From contig NZ_JAEKMH010000001.1 of NCBI RefSeq assembly GCF_016411825.1, positions 62,001 to 126,000 of the forward strand: a DNA stretch of 64,000 bases, read 5' to 3'. A model generated the notes under the pieces. It had not been told where the DNA came from and made no database searches. It saw only the letters and a list, made by a program, of their open reading frames with translations. Both the position numbers and the translations under genes were made by a program. The DNA is from Devosia sediminis (lineage in GTDB: Bacteria; Pseudomonadota; Alphaproteobacteria; Rhizobiales; Devosiaceae). Shown piece by piece: positions 56,482 to 64,000 of the stretch (position 1 is its first letter; every line of letters starts with the position of its first letter).

Positions 56482-57683
56482 CTCTTCCTCTCACAAAGAA
56501 AGCGGTTTCATCGCCTCCCTCCCCCGTGAGGGGAGGGACCGAGGCTGGGGGTGTCGACGCCTTCACAAACTCGGAGCGCTTGTCCACCCCGACACCCCCA
56601 CCCCCAACCCCTCCCCTCAAGGGGGAGGGGGGCGGCCCCGCGTCCGGCACGCCAATCAAATCCATTGATGCCCTCGTCGCTGCCGGACTGGTCGAACCCG
56701 ATCCGACATTGCGCGCCGTCGCGGAAAAATACGCCATCGGCATCACGCCGGCCGTGCTCGATCTCATCGATTCCAACGACCCGGCCGACCCCATGGCCCG
56801 CCAGTTCGTGCCGACCCTTGCCGAGCTCATCACCACACCGGAAGAGCGCGCCGATCCGATCGGCGATCTGGCGCATTCGCCGATAGAGGGTATCGTGCAC
56901 CGCTATCCGGACCGGGTGCTGCTCAAGGCCGTACATGTCTGCCCGGTCTATTGCCGCTTCTGCTTCCGCCGCGAAATGGTGGGTCCGCAGGGATTGGGCA
57001 CGCTGACCAGTGCCGAGCTCGACGCGGCCATCGCCTATATCGCCGAGCGTGAGGAAATCTGGGAGGTCATCCTCACCGGCGGCGACCCGCTGGTGCTGTC
57101 GCCGCGCCGGTTGCGCGACCTGATGGAGCGGCTGGCAGAGATCGATCATGTGAAGATCGTGCGCTTCCACACGCGGGTGCCGGTGGTGGAACCCGAACGC
57201 ATCGACGACGCCATGGTGGCGGCCCTGACGGCCAGCGGCAAGACCACCTACCTCGCCGTCCACGCCAATCATCCGCGGGAATTTTCGCCGGCCGCGAGGG
57301 CTGCGTTCCGGCGTCTGTCCGAGGGCGGCATTGTACTCATCAGCCAGTCGGTTTTGCTGAAGGGCGTCAATGACGATGTCGATACCTTGGCGGCGCTGAT
57401 GCGCGGTTTCGTCGAAAATCGCATCAAGCCATACTACCTGCACCACCCGGACCTGGCGCCGGGCACCGGGCATTTCCGGGTCAGCGTCGAAAGCGGGCAG
57501 GCGCTTGTCGCGGCCCTGCGCGGACGCATATCCGGGCTCTGCCAGCCCACCTATGTGCTCGATATACCTGGCGGCCATGGCAAGGCCGACATCGGGGCCG
57601 CCTCAATTGTCGGCCGCGATGGATGCTTTACCGTCCGCGACTGGCAGGGCGGCGAACACGCCTACCCGCCAGGTGACGCGTGA
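56478..57683 (+). CDS. epmB: EpmB, lysine 2,3-aminomutase for EF-P, with a repeat-encoded N-terminal insert
   Basis: This 401-residue radical SAM enzyme makes beta-lysine. The cluster motif is CPVYCRFC in VHVCPVYCRFCFRREMVG, and DPLVLSPRRL and IPGGHGKAD (PLP lysine region) follow. The ATG at 56478 overlaps the epmA stop and starts MTLPLTKKA. Residues about 13-52 are then encoded by a family A palindrome (PPSPVRGG to PLKGEGGG), and the normal protein resumes at IKSIDALVAAGLV. The insert keeps the frame. The next gene overlaps its stop. Confidence 0.92.
   Translation: MTLPLTKKAVSSPPSPVRGGTEAGGVDAFTNSERLSTPTPPPPTPPLKGEGGGPASGTPIKSIDALVAAGLVEPDPTLRAVAEKYAIGITPAVLDLIDSNDPADPMARQFVPTLAELITTPEERADPIGDLAHSPIEGIVHRYPDRVLLKAVHVCPVYCRFCFRREMVGPQGLGTLTSAELDAAIAYIAEREEIWEVILTGGDPLVLSPRRLRDLMERLAEIDHVKIVRFHTRVPVVEPERIDDAMVAALTASGKTTYLAVHANHPREFSPAARAAFRRLSEGGIVLISQSVLLKGVNDDVDTLAALMRGFVENRIKPYYLHHPDLAPGTGHFRVSVESGQALVAALRGRISGLCQPTYVLDIPGGHGKADIGAASIVGRDGCFTVRDWQGGEHAYPPGDA
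56513..56634. repeat. Family A repeat inside epmB
   Basis: Hairpins CCTCCCTCCCCCGTGAGGGG and CCCCTCCCCTCAAGGGGGAG, with arms GGCTGGGGGTGTCG / CGACACCCCCACCCC. It lies wholly within the epmB reading frame after codon 12. Confidence 0.88.
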
Positions 57684-58411
57684 CTGAGCGTATGCTGCTC
57701 GGCGCGGGCCGGATGGCCGAGGTCTTCGCCGATGGCGAGGCCGTGCTCAAACTCTACCTGCCGGGTGTAGGCCCGGACATGGCGCGGCACGAGGCCATGG
57801 TGCTCGAAACGCTTCGCCCGCTGCCCATTCATGCGCCCGAGTCGCTCGGCGTCGTCGAGGTGGATGGCCGCTGGGGCCTCCGGATGAGCCGCATGGCCGG
57901 ACGGCCGCTCGGCAGCCCGGAGCCCGGTGACGACCTCCCGGAGTTGATCCGTCGGTTTGCTGCCCTGCATCGGGACATGCTGGGCTGTCCAGGGGCAGGG
58001 CTGCCGCCTCTCTTTCCGCGCCTCGTCGAACGCATCGAGGGCACGGCTCTTCTGACCCGGGACGAACGCGTCCGCATCATCGCGCGATTGCGGGGACTGG
58101 CGGTAGGTGATCGGCTTTGCCACGGCGATTTTCATCCGCTCAATGTCATTATCGACGGCGAACACCTGGCGGTCATCGACTGGCTCGATGCCACGAATGG
58201 CCCGCCTGAAGCCGACATCGCCCGGTCCTACCTGATGGCGCGGCAATATTTTGCCGACCTGGCCGAAGTCTATCTCGATGGCGTGCTGGAGCAGGGGAGC
58301 GTGACCCGGCAGACAGTGCTGGACTGGCTGCCGGTGGTCGCCGCGGCGCGGCTGGCGGAAAACATAGCCCAGGAGCTCGATATGCTCCTCGTGCTTTGCC
58401 GGTCCGTCTGA
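57680..58411 (+). CDS. Aminoglycoside-phosphotransferase-like kinase
   Basis: This 243-residue protein has the kinase-like fold: catalytic CHGDFHPLNVI and metal-binding VIDWLDATNGPPEADIARS near residues 150-180, with a short N-lobe. The family phosphorylates small molecules or sugars. Its start overlaps the epmB stop (ATGA/GTGA type), so it is made with the EF-P enzymes, but a role there is not established. Antibiotic resistance is not implied. Confidence 0.85.
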   Translation: MTERMLLGAGRMAEVFADGEAVLKLYLPGVGPDMARHEAMVLETLRPLPIHAPESLGVVEVDGRWGLRMSRMAGRPLGSPEPGDDLPELIRRFAALHRDMLGCPGAGLPPLFPRLVERIEGTALLTRDERVRIIARLRGLAVGDRLCHGDFHPLNVIIDGEHLAVIDWLDATNGPPEADIARSYLMARQYFADLAEVYLDGVLEQGSVTRQTVLDWLPVVAAARLAENIAQELDMLLVLCRSV

Positions 58412-58424
58412 GACCCGCGTTGCG

Positions 58425-59594
58425 TCAGTCGACGACGCGCGGATCGACATCCTTTGAATAGTCGACGCCGCCGACCGCAAAGCCGAACAGCTTGAGGAAC
58501 TCGATCCGGTACTTGGGCAGGTCGGCGAGCTCGGCAAGGTTCTCGGTATCGAGCTTTTCCCAGCGGCTCTTCAGTTCCGCCTGCATGGCTTCCGAGAGTT
58601 CCCAGTCGTCGACGCGGATGCGCTCGGCTTCGTCGAGCACGATGGTGCCCTGCAGCTTGTCGCGGAACAGGCGATCGATCTGCTGGATCGGGCCTTCGCC
58701 CAAGCCCATTTCGTCCTCGACCTTGATCAGCAGCGTGCCATAGAGCGGCACCACCGGAATGGCGGAACTGGCCTGGGTAACAACGGCCTTGAGGGCCACG
58801 ACATGGGCGGCATTCTCGCCGTGCTGGGCGCGGATGGCGGCCGCGGCGCGGTCGAGATCGCCCTTGGCCTTGCCCAGGGTGCCCTTGTGGTAGATCGGCC
58901 AGGTCAGCTCGGACCCAAGATAGGTATAGTTGAGCGAAGCAAAATTCTTGGCCAGCACGCCCGCTTCCGAAAGCGCCGCGATCCAGAGTTCCCAATCCTC
59001 GCCGCCCATGACCTTGACGGTGGCGGCGGCCTCTTCTTCGGTGGCCGGCTCGACGGTGACTGTCGAAACCTCGCCCGTGCCGGTATTGAGGGTCTTGGAG
59101 GTGACCTGCGACCCATAGGGCTTGATGGCCGAGCGGTAGGTGACGCCGTCCCTGGGATCGGTGCGCACCGGGGAGGCCAGCGAATAGACGATGAGATCGA
59201 CCTGGCCCAACGTTTCCTTGATGGCTTCGATCGTCTGCGCCTTCACCTCATCGGAAAACGCATCGCCCTCGATGGTCACGGCCTTCGAACCGGCGGCGCG
59301 GGCGCGGTTCTCGAAAGCGCGATTGTTGTACCAGCCGGCCGAGGCGGGCTTGGTCTCGCCCGGTTCGCGTTCAAAGGAGACGCCCACCGTATCGGCGCCG
59401 CTGCCGAAGGTGGTGACGATGCGCGAGGCCAGGCCATAACCGGTCGAGCAGCCGAGAACGAGGACGCGCTTGCGGTCGGACGGGATCGGCCCCTTGATCA
59501 CCACATGGTCGATCTGTCGCTGCACATTGGTGGCGCAGCCCGTGGGATGGGCGGTGGTGCAGATAAAGCCGCGGATCTTGGGCTCGATGATCAT
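58425..59594 (-). CDS. fabV: FabV-type enoyl-ACP/CoA reductase
   Basis: This 389-residue enzyme reduces trans-2-enoyl thioesters in fatty-acid synthesis and is the triclosan-tolerant type. Features: the GCSTGYGLASRI NAD(P) loop, VYSLASPVRTDP, and the FabV Tyr-x8-Lys active site in YLGSELTWPIYHKGTLGKAK. The N-terminal IIEPKIRGFICTTAHP is family-typical. The start at 59594 is an ATG (MIIEPKI). Confidence 0.95.
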   Translation of the reverse strand: MIIEPKIRGFICTTAHPTGCATNVQRQIDHVVIKGPIPSDRKRVLVLGCSTGYGLASRIVTTFGSGADTVGVSFEREPGETKPASAGWYNNRAFENRARAAGSKAVTIEGDAFSDEVKAQTIEAIKETLGQVDLIVYSLASPVRTDPRDGVTYRSAIKPYGSQVTSKTLNTGTGEVSTVTVEPATEEEAAATVKVMGGEDWELWIAALSEAGVLAKNFASLNYTYLGSELTWPIYHKGTLGKAKGDLDRAAAAIRAQHGENAAHVVALKAVVTQASSAIPVVPLYGTLLIKVEDEMGLGEGPIQQIDRLFRDKLQGTIVLDEAERIRVDDWELSEAMQAELKSRWEKLDTENLAELADLPKYRIEFLKLFGFAVGGVDYSKDVDPRVVD

Positions 59595-59701
59595 GGGATT
59601 TTCTCCTCGTGTTCTCTGCCAATAGCCCGGATGCACATGCAATTCCAGACATCAGCCGATGTTTTGCCTGCACCCTTGACGGGAACCAATTCGCGCTTAT
59701 A

Positions 59702-59727
59702 TGGTTCATTAGTCAAGTGATGAACCA
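59702..59727. promoter_or_regulatory. Operator of the YtrA-type regulator
   Basis: Perfect inverted repeat TGGTTCAT-N10-ATGAACCA, ending 12 bases before the GTG start of the gntR-type gene; a likely autorepression site. Confidence 0.7.
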
Positions 59728-59738
59728 GTGAGGTAAAC

Positions 59739-60119
59739 GTGTTCAGCGACCACGTTCCGATATACAGGCAGATCGGGGATCGCATCCGCGCCGATATCGT
59801 GACCGGCACGTTGGGTGCGGATCAACAGGTCATGTCCACCAATCAGTATGCAGCCTTCTACGGCATCAATCCGGCCACGGCGGCCAAGGCCTTCCAGGAA
59901 CTGATCGACGAGGGCCTGCTCTACAAGCGCCGCGGGGTCGGCATGTTCGTCAGCCCCGAGGCACAGGCCAAGCTCCTGGGCGAACGGCGGGCGCAATTCT
60001 TCACTGAGCATGTCGCGCCGATGATCGCGGAAGCCAAGGCGCTGGGCATTTCACTCGACGAGGTGGCCGACCAGGTTCGCGCCGCCGCCGCTGAACCGAC
60101 CAAGAAGGATCCCTCATGA
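59739..60119 (+). CDS. YtrA-subfamily GntR regulator
   Basis: This 126-residue protein has an N-terminal winged helix (PIYRQIGDRIRADIVTGTL, QQVMSTNQYAAFYGINPATAAKAFQELIDEGLLYKRRGVGMFV in stretches) and a short helical C-terminal region, as in YtrA-type repressors of ABC transporter operons. The start is GTG. It is translationally coupled to the downstream ABC ATPase gene and is preceded by a perfect inverted repeat. Confidence 0.9.
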   Translation: MFSDHVPIYRQIGDRIRADIVTGTLGADQQVMSTNQYAAFYGINPATAAKAFQELIDEGLLYKRRGVGMFVSPEAQAKLLGERRAQFFTEHVAPMIAEAKALGISLDEVADQVRAAAAEPTKKDPS

Positions 60120-60993
60120 CCCTTTCCCTCGATATCCAGAACCTCACCATGCGCTTTGGCGACGTGGTTGCGGTGGACAAGCTCTCGCTGCGCCTCGAAG
60201 GCGCCGGTTTTGCGGCCTGCTCGGGCGCAATGGATCGGGCAAGACCACGCTGCTTTCGGCCGTGGCCGGCCTGCGCCGCCCCGATGGAGGAGAGGTGCTG
60301 GTCGATGGGGCGCCGGTCTTTGACAACGAGGCAGCCACGAGCCAGATCTGCCTTATCCGGGAGAGTGGCGACATGGTCGACAGCACGGAAACCGTCGGCT
60401 ACGCGCTCGAATTTGCGGCCGACATGCGCCCGTACTGGTCCGAGGCTGTCGCCGGCAACATGCTGGAAAAGTTCCGGCTCGACCGCAAAAAGAGAGTCAG
60501 CGCCCTGTCGCGCGGGCAGCGTTCGGCCCTGGCCTCGACCTTGGGTCTGGCCGCACAGGCGCCGCTGACCATTTTCGACGAAGCCTATCTCGGCATGGAT
60601 GCGCCTACCCGCTACGCCTTTTACGACGCGCTCCTGGCCGACTACATGGATAATCCGCGGCTCATTGTCCTTTCCACGCACCTCATCGAGGAAGTGGCGC
60701 GGCTGTTCTCAGACATCATCATCATCGATGCCGGGCGTCTGGTGCTGCGCGAGGATGCCGAGACCCTGCAGGGGCGCGGGGCTACGCTGGTAGGGCCGCG
60801 CGATGCGGTGGACCGTGCGACGGCGGGGCTGCGCGTGCTCTCGACGCGTGACCTGGGCCCGACGCGCTCTGTCGCCGTCTATGGCGAACTGGCTGATGTC
60901 GGCCAGCGTGCCCGCGCCGAAAACCTCGAAATGGGGACCATGCCCATCCAGGACATCTTCGTTCACCTCACCAGCGAGGGAGACCAGAAATGA
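60116..60993 (+). pseudogene. ABC ATPase of the YtrA-type operon, frameshifted at Walker A
   Basis: The protein starts MTLSLDIQNLTMRFGDVVAVD and continues in frame up to the run of four T at 60208-60211. After that the correct sequence (CGLLGRNGSGKTTLLSAVAG, then LRRPDGGEVLVDG) is in another frame. One extra T there would restore a full ATPase of about 292 residues. The rest is intact: signature-like ALSRGQRSA, Walker B LTIFDEAYLGMD and LSTHLIEE. The gene is disrupted, or there is a one-base sequencing error. It overlaps the permease gene by four bases. Confidence 0.8.
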
Positions 60994-61730
60994 CGACCGC
61001 ACAAAGACTGCCCAAGGGCTTTGCCCTATTTCCCAAACGCCTTCTCGTGGAGCAAGGCCTGTTTGCCGGCATGGTCTGGGCCGGCTTTTCGCTGGTCATG
61101 CTGATCATTCCGGTCGTGGTGTCGTTCTTCCGGCCCATCGAGGTCAGCGGCTGGGGGTTCGGTCTGGGCATAGCGCAATGGTATGTGCTGGCAATCGGCT
61201 GCTACGTGGGCTGGCAGATGTTCGAATTGCACGTCATGCACGGGCAGAGCCGGCGCGGGTTTCTGAAATCGGCCTTTATCTTCACGCTGCTGTTTTCGGC
61301 CCTGGTCGCGGCCCTCTGCGTCGTGACCTTCCTGCCCGAGGCGCTAATCTACGGCACGGCAGGCTGGCCGCAGGTTCTCGACGACAACCGGCTCTACGAT
61401 GGCCCGTTCGATTTCCCGATGCTGTTCCTGCATGGCTGGCTGACCTTCGCGCTCTATGGCGCCGGCGGCCTGTTCTTCGGCGTGGCCTTTTATCGCAACT
61501 CGGCCCTGGCGACGCTCTGCGTTCCGGCTGTGCTGGCTGTGTCCTGGATCGCAGGCCTCGGCATGGCCAGCACCGATGGCCCATTGCAGTTCCTGGTTCG
61601 CGAAGGCGTGGTGCCGTCCGAGCCCAATGCCCTGCTCGCTACCGTATTACATGTGCTCTGCGTCGCCGTGCTCTTCGGCGGGGCCTGGATGTTCGGCCGC
61701 GATGCCGCGATCCGGAAGAAGGCGGCCTAG
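60990..61730 (+). CDS. Membrane subunit of the YtrA-linked ABC transporter
   Basis: This 246-residue protein has six predicted membrane helices (about residues 25-47, 58-78, 92-115, 140-165, 175-190 and 215-235). There is no strong family motif, but the position after a YtrA-type regulator and an ABC ATPase marks it as the ABC-2-like permease. The substrate is unknown. If the ATPase frameshift is real, this subunit is probably not powered. Confidence 0.75.
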   Translation: MTTAQRLPKGFALFPKRLLVEQGLFAGMVWAGFSLVMLIIPVVVSFFRPIEVSGWGFGLGIAQWYVLAIGCYVGWQMFELHVMHGQSRRGFLKSAFIFTLLFSALVAALCVVTFLPEALIYGTAGWPQVLDDNRLYDGPFDFPMLFLHGWLTFALYGAGGLFFGVAFYRNSALATLCVPAVLAVSWIAGLGMASTDGPLQFLVREGVVPSEPNALLATVLHVLCVAVLFGGAWMFGRDAAIRKKAA

Positions 61731-61736
61731 CCGCCT

Positions 61737-62381
61737 TCAATCCACCTTGGCGGGGCCAGCCGGGAATATCCCCGACATCACGGTAAAGCCCGGTATGCGG
61801 CGGACGCGGTCGGTCCAGCGGCGGAGGGCGGGATAGTCCTGGCGCGAAATGCCACCTTCCTCGCTCAGCATCACATAGGGGAAGCAGGCAATGTCGGCGG
61901 TGGTCGGGTGGGCCGGCGAGCAAAGCCAGTCGCGGCCGGCCTTTTCCCCGAACCACAGATGCTCGTCCATCAGCCGGAAGATGCGGTGGGCACCCCGCTG
62001 GCTTTTCTCGATATTGAAATTGTAGTCATAACCGAGGGCGAGACGGGCGGCGGAGCTGGTGGAGGTGATGTCGTCGGCCACGGCATGCCAACGCAACACC
62101 TCGGCGGTGATTGCCGGATCGTCCGGGAACCACAGGCCCGAGGTGTCATATTTTTTCGCGAGGTAAGCGAGGATGGCGCCAGAGTCCGAGAGGACCAGGT
62201 CGTCATCCTTCAGCACCGGCAATTGCCCGAACGGGTTCAGCCTGAGGAACCAGTCGGCCTTGTGCTGGCGGCCGGGAAAGAAATCCACCGGCACGATGTC
62301 ATAGGGCAGGTTGAGGATGCTCATCAGCAGTCGCAGCTTGTAGCAATTGCCGGAGAGCTCGAAGTCGTAAAGGGTGATCAT
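61737..62381 (-). CDS. Glutathione S-transferase
   Basis: This 214-residue protein has the thioredoxin-like N-domain (ITLYDFELSGNCYKLRLLMSILNLPY; active-site Ser at about residue 9; NPFGQLPVLKDDDLVLSDSGAILAYLA) and the helical C-domain with TTADIACFPY. It conjugates glutathione to unknown substrates. The ATG at 62381 is at the normal position. Confidence 0.92.
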   Translation of the reverse strand: MITLYDFELSGNCYKLRLLMSILNLPYDIVPVDFFPGRQHKADWFLRLNPFGQLPVLKDDDLVLSDSGAILAYLAKKYDTSGLWFPDDPAITAEVLRWHAVADDITSTSSAARLALGYDYNFNIEKSQRGAHRIFRLMDEHLWFGEKAGRDWLCSPAHPTTADIACFPYVMLSEEGGISRQDYPALRRWTDRVRRIPGFTVMSGIFPAGPAKVD

Positions 62382-62404
62382 GGGGTCACCAGATTGCCGT
62401 TTGC

Positions 62405-62491
62405 CGTCATTGCCCGGCTCGACCGGGCAATCCATGCCGCAAACGCGGAATGCGAGGAGAGATGGATCACCCGGTCAAGCCGGGTGATGAC
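62405..62491. repeat. Family B-like palindromic repeat
   Basis: Arms GTCATTGCCCGGCTCGACCG and CACCCGGTCAAGCCGGGTGA form a two-hairpin structure like the other family B copies, with diverged sequence. Confidence 0.65.
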
Positions 62492-62547
62492 GAAGGAGGG
62501 GATGGGAAGGGTGATTGCTCGAAGACCTAGGCTTCTGACCGGCACGG

Positions 62548-62618
62548 CGTCATCCCCGCGAAAGCGGGGACCTCTGTCTGCGGACCAACAGGGGTTCCCG
62601 CTTTCGCGGGAATGACCC
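62548..62618. repeat. Family C palindromic repeat
   Basis: Arms CGTCATCCCCGCGAAAGCGG and CCGCTTTCGCGGGAATGAC with a short loop. Repeats of this GTCAT-CCGCGAAAGCGG type are widespread in Proteobacteria. The 62382-62670 gap holds only these two repeats. Confidence 0.75.
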
Positions 62619-62670
62619 GGTGGGTTTGAACGGTCCCGGATGACGGCTGCGCCAAAAATCTGCCGCACCA

Positions 62671-64000
62671 TCATATATCCAGCACCAGTCGATCCGACTT
62701 CGCGCGGCTGACGCAGGTCATCATGCAGGTGTTGGAGGCCTTCTCGGTCTTGTTGAGATAGACGTCCTGGTGGTCGACCTCCCCTTCCATGACCGTAGTG
62801 AGACAAGTGCCGCAGGCGCCCTGTTCGCAGGATGAGGGGACGGTTAGGCCGGCCTCGCGCATGGTTTCGAGAATGGTCTTTCCGGCCGGCACATGCAGGG
62901 TCATGGCCGAGCGCGCCAGTTCCACGTCGAAGGCGCTCGATGAGTCGATGACCTTGTCGTTCTGGAAGTATTCGAAATGCACGGCCTCGTCGGGCCAGCC
63001 CAGGTCCGCGGCCACCTGCTGCACCATTTCGAGCATGGCGCCGGGGCCGCAGATATAGACGTGGTTGGCGAACTGATACGGCCCCATCACTGCGGCCACC
63101 TTGGCGCGGATGGCGTCGCGGGCTAGGCCGGCATGCCGCTCGACATGGCCATGGAGCACACCCAGTTCGCTCGAAAAGGCGGCGCTTTCATCGTTGCGGG
63201 TAAAGTAGTGCAGCTCGTAGGGAAGGCTAGACTTGTCTAGGAAACGCGCCATCGACAGTAGCGGGGTGATGCCGATGCCGCCGGCAATCAGCACGGTGCG
63301 GGTGGCGTCGCGCCTGAGCGGGAAATTGTTGCGCGGCTCGGAAATCTGCAGGAGGTCACCCTCCCGCACCGTCTCGACCAATACTTTCGATCCGCCCTTG
63401 GATGCGCTCTCGGCCTTGACGCCGATGACGTAGCGCGAGAGGTCGCCGGGGCCATTGGTCAGCGAATATTGCCGCACGAGGCCATTGGGCAGGTGCACGT
63501 CGATATGGGCGCCAGGCTGGAAAGTTGGCAGGTGCTTGCCGTCGCGATCGGCCAGTTCGAAGCCGATGACGCCATCTGCCGACTGCCATTTGCGCTTCAC
63601 CACGACCGTCAGGGTATTGCCGCGCGGCACCGCAATGTCGGGCATGGTGGAAAGGTCCGCCGAGACCTTTTCGAATACCGGCTGCAGCGGTTCGGGCGCC
63701 GGCTTCCTGGCCGCGGCGCGTTCGAGCCGGTCCCGCAGCTTGGTCAGCAACTCGTTGTAGTGGCGAAGCGTCGCCAGCTCGTCGGCAGGCTTTTCGGGCA
63801 GGAGACCGCGGATGACCGCGCGACCCGCATCGACCGGCTGCACGAACCAGGTGACGCCACCGACGCGCACCACCAAGGCGGGCAGGAGGTCGGCCGGCTC
63901 GTCATCGGGCGCAAGCCGGGCGAGTCCGGCCACCACGTCCTCGGGTGTGGCATTGACCGGCATGGGCCGAAGCGCGAACCAGTCGTGTCCGTCCGAACCA
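62671..64000 (-). CDS. Oxidoreductase with ferredoxin-NADP-reductase and 2Fe-2S domains, N-terminal end outside the window
   Basis: The frame is open to the window edge; the visible 443 residues lack the true start. Residues from about 120 form a VanB-type reductase: HLPNGLVRQYSLTNGPGD (flavin), AGGIGITPLLSMARFL (NAD(P)) and a C-terminal plant-type ferredoxin domain with CEQGACGTC and a later cysteine. It passes electrons to an oxygenase. The first part (DGHDWFALRPMPV, VVRVGGVTWFVQPVDAGRAVIRGLLPEKPADE) is a separate domain that I do not recognise. Confidence 0.85.
   Translation of the reverse strand, partial: GSDGHDWFALRPMPVNATPEDVVAGLARLAPDDEPADLLPALVVRVGGVTWFVQPVDAGRAVIRGLLPEKPADELATLRHYNELLTKLRDRLERAAARKPAPEPLQPVFEKVSADLSTMPDIAVPRGNTLTVVVKRKWQSADGVIGFELADRDGKHLPTFQPGAHIDVHLPNGLVRQYSLTNGPGDLSRYVIGVKAESASKGGSKVLVETVREGDLLQISEPRNNFPLRRDATRTVLIAGGIGITPLLSMARFLDKSSLPYELHYFTRNDESAAFSSELGVLHGHVERHAGLARDAIRAKVAAVMGPYQFANHVYICGPGAMLEMVQQVAADLGWPDEAVHFEYFQNDKVIDSSSAFDVELARSAMTLHVPAGKTILETMREAGLTVPSSCEQGACGTCLTTVMEGEVDHQDVYLNKTEKASNTCMMTCVSRAKSDRLVLDI

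Noticed and set aside
60116..60568. Programmed frameshift in the ABC ATPase
   Set aside because: The run of four T lacks a typical slippery heptamer with downstream structure, and a missing base is the simpler explanation; not excluded.
4875..62618. CRISPR array made of the repeated GC-rich elements
   Set aside because: The repeats are dispersed single palindromes of varied length, not regularly spaced direct repeats with spacers; no cas genes.

Overview
The window is high-GC DNA with short intergenic gaps and ATGA-coupled operons. Its gene content points to an alphaproteobacterium of the Hyphomicrobiales, probably Devosia-like: an hFixL-FxkR-FixK oxygen cascade, cbb3 oxidase, NirK denitrification, TctCBA with a DctBD-type regulator, and dispersed intergenic palindromes. 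The taxonomic placement is inference from gene content only. No rRNA, tRNA, CRISPR array, phage or insertion sequence was seen.

Layout. (1) 0-1.25 kb: end of ubiD plus ubiX. (2) 1.2-9.7 kb, minus strand: a cbb3 oxidase operon (ccoNOQP, a 66-aa ORF, a DUF2189 membrane gene, ccoI, ccoS), then hemerythrin and NnrU genes. (3) 9.9-17.4 kb: nitrite/NO genes: a DUF2249 / oxidase-like / double-DUF2249 / MIP18 operon, nnrS, an NnrR-like regulator, nirV, nirK and pseudoazurin. (4) 17.5-20.8 kb: a heme-PAS hybrid kinase (hFixL-like), an OmpR-type regulator (FxkR-like) and FixK, with a K-box (GTTACA-N4-GTTACA) in front of fixK. (5) 20.8-24.9 kb: hemN and class III ribonucleotide reductase, whose glycyl-radical domain is on a separate 64-aa gene. 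(6) 25-28.5 kb: a signalling cluster. (7) 29.2-35 kb: a siderophore/heme-type ABC importer with three tandem paralogous binding proteins. (8) 35-42.5 kb: an amidohydrolase, a DctB/DctD-like pair and tctCBA behind a clear sigma-54 promoter with two palindromic upstream sites. (9) 42.7-51.2 kb: an F420 island: an F420-0 type ABC importer, cofE, F420-dependent glucose-6-phosphate dehydrogenase, a second F420-type luciferase-like enzyme and a luciferase-like/FAD-oxidase fusion. (10) 51.3-64 kb: nucleoside hydrolase, degenerate HNH protein, esterase, DUF892, DUF2934, the EF-P modification genes (efp, epmA, epmB), a kinase-like gene, fabV, a YtrA-type regulator with a frameshifted ABC ATPase, a GST and a reductase cut by the window end.

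How it fits together. Regions 2-5 read as one low-oxygen/nitrogen-oxide regulon. Eight TTGNN-N4-NNCAA boxes sit in front of ccoN, the DUF2249 operon, nnrS, nirK, pseudoazurin, hemN, nrdD and the hemerythrin-nnrU pair, and both candidate regulators (FixK and NnrR types) are encoded here. The F420 island looks like a salvage pathway (import F420-0, glutamylate with CofE, reduce with FGD). Its three flavoenzyme transcription units share a TTGAYC-N4-GGTCAA palindrome. Intergenic palindromic repeats are frequent, and in epmB, the dctB-like gene and cofE they are read in frame as extra protein segments.
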